Source: UBA6136 sp964386975
GTDB lineage: Bacteria; Pseudomonadota; Gammaproteobacteria; Methylococcales; Methylococcaceae
Length of the DNA stretch: 64,000 bases
Direction of reading: 5' to 3'
NCBI GenBank assembly: GCA_964386975.1
Contig: CAYLUS010000006.1
Location: 9,999-73,998 of the forward strand
Part shown: piece after piece, positions 35,151-41,253 of the stretch
Numbering within the stretch: the stretch's first letter is position 1
How the letters are laid out: the number at the start of each line of letters is the position of its first letter
Notes under the pieces: model-generated
Seen by the model: only the letters and a program-made list of their open reading frames with translations
Databases searched by the model: none
What the model was told of the DNA's origin: nothing
Position numbers and translations under genes: made by a program

Positions 35151-35930
35151 TCACTCCGCGCCGCGGCGATCCGCCTCGATAAACCCGAGAATACCGCCAC
35201 GACGGGAGGGTGTATCGAGCCAGGTCCGAAGGTAGTCGAGTTCGGGTGTGTCGGGCAGGCCCTCAAGACTTTCTTTGGCCCGTAAACGCCTATATGCCAT
35301 CGACACTGCCTTGAGACGCTCGCCATCAATTCCGGCACGGCGCAGCCCGACCAGATTCAATCGGTAGTGTTTGCCAGGCCGCCCGCCGATCATGACGAAC
35401 GGCAGCGCATCCTTGTTAATCCCTGCCAGCCCCTGAAGGATCGCAAAACTGCCGATCCTGCAGAACTGGTGAACCATTACCCCGCCGCCGAAGAAAACCC
35501 GATCGCCGACCTGCGCATGCCCTCCCAGGGTCGCGCCACTGGCAAGGATGTTTCCATCCCCCATCTGCCCGTCATGACCCACATGGGTATGGTTCATGAA
35601 ATAGTTCTGACTGCCGATCCGGGTCGCCTCTCCCGCTTTGGTGGCCCGACTGATGGTGACGCCCTCCCGAAACACGTTGTCATCACCGATTTCAAGACGG
35701 GTGTCTGACTGGGGGTCAAAGGCCAGATCCTGGGGAAGCCCTCCCAGTACCGCGGTCGGGTGCACGTGATTACGGGCCCCCATATAGACATGAGGTCGAA
35801 GGATGGCATGCGCATCAATCTGGCAGCCCTCGCCGATCCGACCGGGGCCTTCGATCAGGGCATAAGGCCCGATCCGAACCTGGGGTCCGATTTCAACGTC
35901 AGCAGCAACAATGGCGGTAGGATGAATCAT
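35151..35930 (-). CDS. lpxA: UDP-N-acetylglucosamine acyltransferase
   Basis: 259 aa from ATG 35930; an upstream in-frame TTG at 35966 overlaps xerD and is less likely. A left-handed beta-helix of hexapeptide repeats (HPTAIVAADVEIGPQVRIGPYALI...) is followed by a helical C-terminus. The catalytic His119 lies in NHTHVGHDGQMG, matching the E. coli NAHIAHD segment. It attaches the first acyl chain to the UDP-sugar. With gnnA/gnnB next door the substrate may be UDP-GlcNAc3N, giving an amide instead of an ester. Confidence 0.95.
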   Translation of the reverse strand: MIHPTAIVAADVEIGPQVRIGPYALIEGPGRIGEGCQIDAHAILRPHVYMGARNHVHPTAVLGGLPQDLAFDPQSDTRLEIGDDNVFREGVTISRATKAGEATRIGSQNYFMNHTHVGHDGQMGDGNILASGATLGGHAQVGDRVFFGGGVMVHQFCRIGSFAILQGLAGINKDALPFVMIGGRPGKHYRLNLVGLRRAGIDGERLKAVSMAYRRLRAKESLEGLPDTPELDYLRTWLDTPSRRGGILGFIEADRRGAE

Positions 35931-35962
35931 CTTTATTGGATCAGGGTTCCGGTCAGGGTGGA

Positions 35963-36856
35963 TCAACCTCTGGGATGGCAGCGGGCGTGAAGGTCCTTGA
36001 GGCGCTCTTTGGCAATATGAGTATAAATCTGTGTACTGGACAAGTCGCTATGTCCGAGCAGCATTTGTACCACCCGAAGATCGGCACCATGGTTCAGAAG
36101 GTGCGTGGCAAAGGCATGACGCAGGGTATGCGGCGAGAGTGGCTTTTTGATGCCGGCCTGGGCAGCATAGCGCTTGATCAGATACCAAAAGGCCTGCCGC
36201 GTCATTGCAGCGCCACGCGCGGTCACAAAAAAGTCCTCGCTCTGGTGAACACCGAGGAGCGCGGGGCGACTCTCCCGGATATACCGCGCCATCCATTCCT
36301 CTGCCCACTCCCCCAACGGAACCAGTCGCTCCTTGCTGCCCTTGCCAAGGACCCGGACCACACCCTGGCGCTGGTTGATCGAAGACCACGACAAGGAGAC
36401 CAGTTCGCTGACGCGGAGCCCGGTCGCATACAGCACTTCCAGCATGGCCCGATCCCGAAGCCCAAGGGGCGATTCAATATCCGGGGCCTCCAACAGCGCC
36501 TCGACATCCGTCTCGGTCAGGGTATCAGGCAACGGCCGCCCGATTCTTGGAGGCACAATGCGAAGCGTTGGATCCTCGCCAATCAGACTCTCGCGCACCA
36601 GAAAACGAAAGAATTTGCGAAGGCTGGAAACCAGCCGTGCCATGCTTCTCGCGCTGGCCCCACCTTTGAGCCGATACGCCAGATACGCTTCAATGGTCGC
36701 CCGATCGAGCGTTAGGGGTGTCAGGCCCTGTAGGCCTGCAAATGCCAGGAACTGCGTGAGATCACTGGCATAGGCGCTGCGGGTATTTTGGCTGAGCCCT
36801 TCCTCAAGCCAGAGCGCATCCAGAAACCGGTTCAGTTCCTCAGGCGCAGCGCTCAC
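35963..36856 (-). CDS. xerD: Tyrosine recombinase XerD
   Basis: 297 aa. An N-terminal SAM-like core-binding domain (about 1-90) is followed by the catalytic domain with Arg in ATGLRVSELVSLSW, Lys in GKGSKERLVPLG, the HTLRHAFATHLLNHGADLR box, and His/Tyr in LLGHSDLSSTQIYTHIA. These are the RKHRH-Y residues of tyrosine recombinases. The C-terminal sequence fits XerD, which resolves chromosome dimers at dif with XerC, rather than a phage integrase. The ATG overlaps the ogt stop by 4 nt. Confidence 0.92.
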   Translation of the reverse strand: MSAAPEELNRFLDALWLEEGLSQNTRSAYASDLTQFLAFAGLQGLTPLTLDRATIEAYLAYRLKGGASARSMARLVSSLRKFFRFLVRESLIGEDPTLRIVPPRIGRPLPDTLTETDVEALLEAPDIESPLGLRDRAMLEVLYATGLRVSELVSLSWSSINQRQGVVRVLGKGSKERLVPLGEWAEEWMARYIRESRPALLGVHQSEDFFVTARGAAMTRQAFWYLIKRYAAQAGIKKPLSPHTLRHAFATHLLNHGADLRVVQMLLGHSDLSSTQIYTHIAKERLKDLHARCHPRG

Positions 36857-37374
36857 GCATCCTCCCTAAGGATCGCTCCTTCATGCGCGAGCAGCCAGCG
36901 CTTGATATCCACCCTCTCTCCCCGAGCCTGACCACAAAAGCCGCCAAGGCCATGGGCAGCGACGACCCGGTGACAGGGAATCACGAGCGGCAGGCGATTG
37001 GCGCGAAGCGCACCCGCCAGCGCTCTCGGCCCGGTCCCCAACTGCTGCGCCAACTGTCCATAGGTCACAACAGATCCCGCGGGAATGGTTTGAAGCGCTG
37101 CATGAACGCGGCGTTGAAAGGGTGTGCCAGCACCAGGTCCGATGGGAGGAGGTGGCGTGGCGGGCGCCTTGAGGTAAGCCAGGATCCAGGCGACCCACTC
37201 ACAAAGGCCAGGATCGGCTTCCTGGAGGGATATCGGGCGCTGCTGTTGAGGACCCGGCTCAAGCACAACCGATTCAAGGAAGCCATGGCGTGCTTTGAGA
37301 TAAATGCCGCCAAATGGCGCGTCAATGCGCACACCAGCCCCCTTGCCTTCAAGTTCCATCGGCCACTCAGACAC
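36853..37374 (-). CDS. ogt: Methylated-DNA-protein cysteine methyltransferase
   Basis: 173 aa. The active site LVIPCHRVVAAHGLGGFCG carries the alkyl-acceptor Cys in PCHRV. The helix-turn-helix Arg segment FQRRVHAALQTIPAGSVVTYGQLAQQLG is also clear. It repairs O6-alkylguanine by suicide transfer. The start is GTG 37374, with ATG 37359 an alternative. It follows rplS across a perfect 13 bp hairpin. Confidence 0.93.
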   Translation of the reverse strand: MSEWPMELEGKGAGVRIDAPFGGIYLKARHGFLESVVLEPGPQQQRPISLQEADPGLCEWVAWILAYLKAPATPPPPIGPGAGTPFQRRVHAALQTIPAGSVVTYGQLAQQLGTGPRALAGALRANRLPLVIPCHRVVAAHGLGGFCGQARGERVDIKRWLLAHEGAILREDA

Positions 37375-37381
37375 CTTTAAT

Positions 37382-37413
37382 GAATAAGGGCAGCCTAAAA
37401 GCTGCCCTTATTC
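37382..37413 (-). terminator. Perfect hairpin between rplS and ogt
   Basis: A 13 bp perfect inverted repeat (37382-37394 and 37401-37413) with a 6 nt loop lies just after the rplS stop. No U-run follows on either strand, so it may act as an mRNA end or processing structure rather than a classic terminator. Confidence 0.55.
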
Positions 37414-37449
37414 ACCGTTCCAATGCCTGCGGCACTCGCCGCAGTGCGA

Positions 37450-37797
37450 TTAGATTTTTTCCTTGATGCGGGCCGCCTTACCGGTCCGATCACGCAGGTA
37501 ATACAGCTTTGCCCGGCGCACGTCACCACGGCGCTTGACCAGAATTTCCTGAACCTGAGGGCTATAGGTCTGGAAGACACGCTCAACACCTTCACCGTGA
37601 GAGATCTTCCGGACGGTGAATGCGGAGTGGTAGCCACGGTTGCGCTTGGCAATCACCACGCCTTCATAAGCCTGCAGACGCTCGCGGTTTCCTTCCTTGA
37701 CGCGGACCTGAACCACAACGGTATCGCCCGGACCGAAATTGGGGATGGTCTTGCCGCTCATCCACTCGGTTTCAAGTTGCTGAATTATGTTTGACAT
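37450..37797 (-). CDS. rplS: 50S ribosomal protein L19
   Basis: 115 aa, normal length. MSNIIQQLETEWM, PNFGPGDTVVVQVRVKEGNRERLQAYEGVVIAKRNRG (in parts) and VERVFQTYSPQVQEILVKRRGDVRRAKLYYLRDRTGKAARIKE are the L19 signature blocks. It contacts the interface between 50S and 30S. It is the last gene of rpsP-rimM-trmD-rplS. Confidence 0.98.
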   Translation of the reverse strand: MSNIIQQLETEWMSGKTIPNFGPGDTVVVQVRVKEGNRERLQAYEGVVIAKRNRGYHSAFTVRKISHGEGVERVFQTYSPQVQEILVKRRGDVRRAKLYYLRDRTGKAARIKEKI

Positions 37798-37808
37798 CGG
37801 TTTTCTCG

Positions 37809-38564
37809 TTAAATCAAATTCTTGGTTGTTGCCCGCTGCTGTTCCAGCTCGTCCAACAACATCTGCTGCTCGCGATCAAGCAGAGCCTTTTCCAACAAAT
37901 CAGGCCGTCTCAAGCGCGTCCTGTCCAGGGACTGCTTTAACCGCCATTGCCTGATGGCCGCATGGTTACCGGACTGAAGAACCTCAGGGATCTCACGCCC
38001 GTCGACCACATCCGGTCGGGTGTAATGCGGGCAGTCCAGCAACCCCTCCATGTGGGAATCCTGAGCCGCGGATTCGGCATGCCCCAAAACGCCCGGGAGC
38101 AACCGCACCACCGCATCAAAGAGCACCAGTGCCGGCAACTCACCGCCACTGAGCACATAGTCTCCGATGGACCATTCCTCGTCGATTTCCGCCTCAATCA
38201 GGCGTTCATCAATACCTTCATATCGGCCTGCCACCACGATCAATCGGGGGCATGCACTGAATCGATTAACCGCCGCCTGGTCCAAAAGGCGTCCCTGCGG
38301 GCTCATGTAGAGCGTCAGGGCCGGCACTTCAGAGTCTGCCCGAGCGGCCTGGATTGCATCCCGGAGCGGCTCAAATTTCATGACCATGCCCGGACCACCC
38401 CCGTAGGGTCTGTCATCAACGGTCCGGTAACGGTCCCGGGCATAGGCCCTTGGATCCCAGACCTTGAGGTCTACCAGGCCACGCTCAACGGCCCTTCCGG
38501 TCACGCCCTCGGCCGTGGCGCCCCTCACGAGCTCTGGAAACAAGGTCACGACGTCAAAGCGCAT
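37809..38564 (-). CDS. trmD: tRNA (guanine-N1-)-methyltransferase
   Basis: 251 aa, SPOUT family. It methylates G37 of tRNAs that read codons beginning with C, preventing frameshifts. Characteristic parts are FDVVTLFPELV, VDDRPYGGGPGMVMKFEPLRDAI, YEGIDERLIE and SIGDYVLSGGELPALVLFDAVVRLLPGVLG. It is followed 11 nt later by rplS and preceded by rimM (9 nt). Confidence 0.98.
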   Translation of the reverse strand: MRFDVVTLFPELVRGATAEGVTGRAVERGLVDLKVWDPRAYARDRYRTVDDRPYGGGPGMVMKFEPLRDAIQAARADSEVPALTLYMSPQGRLLDQAAVNRFSACPRLIVVAGRYEGIDERLIEAEIDEEWSIGDYVLSGGELPALVLFDAVVRLLPGVLGHAESAAQDSHMEGLLDCPHYTRPDVVDGREIPEVLQSGNHAAIRQWRLKQSLDRTRLRRPDLLEKALLDREQQMLLDELEQQRATTKNLI

Positions 38565-38573
38565 GATTCTTGG

Positions 38574-39077
38574 TCAGAAGTCCGGATCCCAGTCCACCAC
38601 CATCCGGCCTTGATCCAGGTCGACCTCCTTGACATAGTCACCGAGCACGAACGGAATCAACCGGTCTCGATCACCCCGAACATCGAGGACATCGTTGGCG
38701 CCCGTTTCCATCAGGCTCCGCACCTGTCCAAGCTTAAGCCCGGTCGGGGTATATACCACCAATCCAACCAGGTCGGCCCAATAATAGGTCCCCTCCCTAG
38801 CGCGAGGAAACGCCGCACGCGGAACCTCGATCATCAATCCTTTCAAGGCCAAGGCCTCGTCACGATTGGTAACGCCTTCCAGCCTTGCAACCACTTCCCG
38901 GCCTTGGGGCCGACCCTCGAGGACTTCAACCGGCTCAGACCGGTCGAGGCCTTTGAGCACCCAGGGGGCGTATTTCAGGATGTTTTTCGGTGGGTCGGTA
39001 TGTGACCTCACCTTGACCCACCCAAGGACCCCGAACGGGCCGGCAATCTGGCCGACCGTGACCATGCGGTCGCGCAT
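38574..39077 (-). CDS. rimM: 16S rRNA processing factor RimM
   Basis: 167 aa. An N-terminal RimM domain (TVGQIAGPFGVLGWVKVRSHTD) is followed by a PRC-barrel with YYWADLVGLVV and GANDVLDVRGDRDRLIPFV. RimM assists 30S head assembly with ribosomal protein S19. An internal ATG at 39065 (MVTVGQIAG) is an equally good start. It is the second gene of the rpsP operon. Confidence 0.96.
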   Translation of the reverse strand: MRDRMVTVGQIAGPFGVLGWVKVRSHTDPPKNILKYAPWVLKGLDRSEPVEVLEGRPQGREVVARLEGVTNRDEALALKGLMIEVPRAAFPRAREGTYYWADLVGLVVYTPTGLKLGQVRSLMETGANDVLDVRGDRDRLIPFVLGDYVKEVDLDQGRMVVDWDPDF

Positions 39078-39105
39078 GCAGCACCCGGAGGGGGGTCAAT
39101 CCCGC

Positions 39106-39363
39106 TTAGGCCGCCTTGGCGCCCTTCTGGAATTCCTTCAGAAGCGCGGCAACGCGATCGCTGGTCTGGGCCCCATGACCCACCCAGAAGTTGATGCGCT
39201 CTTCATTCAGTGACAAACGGTCGGCTTTACCCGAAGCAATCGGATTGAAATAACCCAAACGCTCGATGTAGCGGCCATCACGCTTGTTACGGCTGTCGGT
39301 GACGACGACGTGATAGAAGGGGCGCTTCTTTGCACCGCCGCGAGACAGACGAATCGTGACCAT
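39106..39363 (-). CDS. rpsP: 30S ribosomal protein S16
   Basis: 85 aa. MVTIRLSRGGAKKRPFYHVVVTDSRNKRDG (read in two blocks), ERLGYFNPIA and RINFWVGHGAQTSDRVAALLKEF are diagnostic. An AGGAG site precedes the ATG by 6-7 nt. It is the first gene of rpsP-rimM-trmD-rplS, with a strong promoter about 50 nt upstream. Confidence 0.98.
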   Translation of the reverse strand: MVTIRLSRGGAKKRPFYHVVVTDSRNKRDGRYIERLGYFNPIASGKADRLSLNEERINFWVGHGAQTSDRVAALLKEFQKGAKAA

Positions 39364-39411
39364 GAGGACTCCTCAAAAAAATCAATTACGGCCTAGCCGA
39401 AAAATCCAAGC

Positions 39412-39439
39412 ATTATAGCGAGGATATCCGGCAATTCAA
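39412..39439 (-). promoter_or_regulatory. Promoter of the rpsP operon
   Basis: On the minus strand, TTGAAT (39439-39434) and a perfect TATAAT (39417-39412) have a 16 nt spacer. Transcription would start near 39405, leaving a leader of about 40 nt with a short CGGC/GCCG hairpin. Confidence 0.8.
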
Positions 39440-39472
39440 ATAGAGAGTGGCGCACCGAAAGCGACACGCATG

Positions 39473-39494
39473 AAAAAGACCCCGTTAAGGGGCC
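39473..39494 (-). terminator. Rho-independent terminator of tRNA-Ser
   Basis: A 6 bp stem (39489-39494 with 39478-39483, one G-T pair) and a 5 nt loop are followed on the minus strand by TTTTT. It would end the transcript carrying the tRNA. Two further 6 bp hairpins (39502-39517, 39520-39539) lie between it and the tRNA. Confidence 0.75.
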
Positions 39495-39544
39495 TTGGAA
39501 AGGAACCCTGAGGTTCCGGGACAACGGTTAGGGGTTGTCCAATA

Positions 39545-39637
39545 TGGCGGAGAGAGAGGGATTCGAACCCTCGATAGAGTTATTAGCCCTATACTCCCTT
39601 AGCAGGGGAGCGCCTTCAGCCTCTCGGCCATCTCTCC
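39545..39637 (-). tRNA. tRNA-Ser(GCU)
   Basis: 93 nt with a long variable arm, as expected for class II serine tRNA. Acceptor stem GGAGAGA (39637-39631) pairs with TCTCTCC, followed by discriminator G and an encoded CCA (39547-39545). The anticodon loop CTGCTAA gives anticodon GCU (39603-39601), reading AGC/AGU. The T loop contains GGTTCGAATCC. It lies between csrA and rpsP, as in many Gammaproteobacteria. Confidence 0.97.
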
Positions 39638-39671
39638 TAAACTCTGAGCCTAAAAGTGGGTCAGGGCATCT

Positions 39672-39872
39672 TTAATCGGCGTCAGCGGGATCACTGCCCT
39701 CGCCATCGCCCTCCTGCCTGATTCGCTCGTAGATCTCCTCCCGGTGCACCGTCACATTCTTCGGGGCATTCACGCCGACCCGAACCTGGTTGCCTTTCAC
39801 ACCGAGAACCGTGACCGTGACTTCATCGCCAATAATCAGAGTCTCGCCGACCCTACGAGTCAATATCAGCAT
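39672..39872 (-). CDS. csrA: Carbon storage regulator CsrA
   Basis: 66 aa from ATG 39872, with an AAGGA site upstream. A longer in-frame reading to 39941 adds a non-conserved leader. MLILTRRVGETLIIGDEVTVTVLG and APKNVTVHREEIYERIR are the RNA-binding strands, with the key Arg in VHREE. The acidic tail GDGEGSDPADAD is species-specific. CsrA binds GGA motifs in mRNA leaders to control translation and stability. Confidence 0.97.
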   Translation of the reverse strand: MLILTRRVGETLIIGDEVTVTVLGVKGNQVRVGVNAPKNVTVHREEIYERIRQEGDGEGSDPADAD

Positions 39873-39974
39873 ACAACCGTCCTTCTTATAGATCTTACGT
39901 CTGATTCGGAAAATAGCCGCGAGCGTTCGCGAATCTTCCATGATCTACGTAACCGGCGCCGAACGAGGTGCGGG

Positions 39975-39983
39975 ATTGTAGCA
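39975..39983 (-). promoter_or_regulatory. Candidate extended -10 promoter of csrA
   Basis: On the minus strand TGC precedes TACAAT, fitting an extended -10 element. The start would lie near 39968, about 95 nt before the csrA ATG. No good -35 box was seen. Confidence 0.45.
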
Positions 39984-40023
39984 CCTTTCAATGGGGCAAA
40001 ACTGATTTTTTCGCAGTCTTTCT

Positions 40024-41235
40024 CTAACCCAGGTCAAATGCCTCGTGCAATGAGCGAACCGCAAGCTCCAGATACTTCTCCTGAATCACGACCGAGATCT
40101 TGATTTCCGAGGTTGAAATCATCTGAATATTGATGCCTTCACGTGCCAGAACCTCAAACATCTTTGCCGCGATTCCGGCATGCGATCGCATCCCCACTCC
40201 AACGATGGAGACCTTGACAATGGCATCATCACCCGAAGTTTCTCGTGCACCAAGCGCAGCGCAGGTCGTCTCAAGCAAACGGCGGGCCTTGGTGAATTCC
40301 GAACGGTTGACCGTAAACGTGAAATTGGTGGTTCCGTCCTCGGCCACATTCTGGACAATCATGTCGACTTCAACATTGGCTTCGGCAATCGGGCCAAGAA
40401 TGGCCGATGCGATGCCCGGTCGATCCGGGACACCGAGAATCGTGAGCTTGGCTTCATCGCGATTGAACGCGATCCCTGAAATCAGGGGCTTTTCCATAGT
40501 GTCATCCTCGTAACTGATCAGCGTCCCCGCCCCACCTTTGAAACTCGAAAGGACTCTGAGGGGTACGTTGTACTTTCCTGCAAATTCAACAGAACGGATT
40601 TGCAGCACCTTGGATCCGAGGCTGGCCATTTCCAGCATTTCCTCAAAGGTAATGCGATCCAGACGCCGCGCCTTTGGCTCAACGCGCGGGTCAGTGGTGT
40701 AAACCCCATCCACATCGGTATAGATCAGGCATTCATCGGCCTTTAGCGCGGCAGCAAGTGCAACCGCAGTGGTATCGGATCCGCCCCGGCCGAGGGTCGT
40801 GATATCACCCTTGGCGGTTACTCCCTGAAAGCCGGCGACCACCACCACGCGCCCGGCCTCAAGATCAGTGCGCATCCGCTGCGTGTCAATGTCCATGATG
40901 CGCGCTTTGGTATGCGCCTCATCCGTCTGGATCGGCACCTGGAATCCGGTGTAGGAGACGGCTGGACAACTGCGCTGCTTGAGCGCCATGGCCAGAAGAC
41001 CGATGGTGACCTGCTCCCCGGTCGAGATAATGACATCCATTTCCCGGGGGTCTGGCTGATCCTGAACCTCGCGGGCCAGGGCCACCAGACGATTGGTTTC
41101 GCCGCTCATGGCCGATACCACAACAACGATCTGGTCTCCGCGCGAGCGAGCTTCTATGACCGTCTCTGCGACATGCTGAATGCGTTCGACGCTACCGACC
41201 GAGGTGCCGCCGTACTTATGAATAAAAAGCGCCAT
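40024..41235 (-). CDS. lysC: Aspartate kinase
   Basis: 403 aa monofunctional aspartokinase. The N-terminal catalytic domain starts FIHKYGGTSVGSVERI. TLGRGGSDTTAVALAAAL, CLIYTDVDGVYTTDPR and two C-terminal ACT domains (ILGVPDRPGIASAILGPIAEANV, VGVGMRSHAGIAAKMFEVLAREGINI) follow. It makes aspartyl phosphate for lysine, threonine and methionine, with feedback control through the ACT domains. It lies 18 nt after alaS, and no lysine riboswitch space exists upstream. Confidence 0.97.
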   Translation of the reverse strand: MALFIHKYGGTSVGSVERIQHVAETVIEARSRGDQIVVVVSAMSGETNRLVALAREVQDQPDPREMDVIISTGEQVTIGLLAMALKQRSCPAVSYTGFQVPIQTDEAHTKARIMDIDTQRMRTDLEAGRVVVVAGFQGVTAKGDITTLGRGGSDTTAVALAAALKADECLIYTDVDGVYTTDPRVEPKARRLDRITFEEMLEMASLGSKVLQIRSVEFAGKYNVPLRVLSSFKGGAGTLISYEDDTMEKPLISGIAFNRDEAKLTILGVPDRPGIASAILGPIAEANVEVDMIVQNVAEDGTTNFTFTVNRSEFTKARRLLETTCAALGARETSGDDAIVKVSIVGVGMRSHAGIAAKMFEVLAREGINIQMISTSEIKISVVIQEKYLELAVRSLHEAFDLG

Positions 41236-41253
41236 GTTCGTCCTCGATATGTC

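Noticed and set aside
35116..35338. N-terminal extension of the Gfo/Idh protein to an upstream start
   Set aside because: It would overlap lpxA by 187 nt, is not family-like, and a strong ribosome site precedes the TTG at 35116.
35963..36856. Tyrosine recombinase as a sign of a mobile element or integron
   Set aside because: The catalytic domain fits housekeeping XerD. No att repeats, tRNA target or cargo genes surround it.
37947..39005. 352-codon plus-strand frame across trmD and rimM
   Set aside because: Antisense shadow of two conserved genes, with a repetitive His/Pro/Gln-rich composition and no known domain.
41236..41253. Lysine riboswitch upstream of lysC
   Set aside because: Only 18 nt separate alaS and lysC, far too short for the aptamer.
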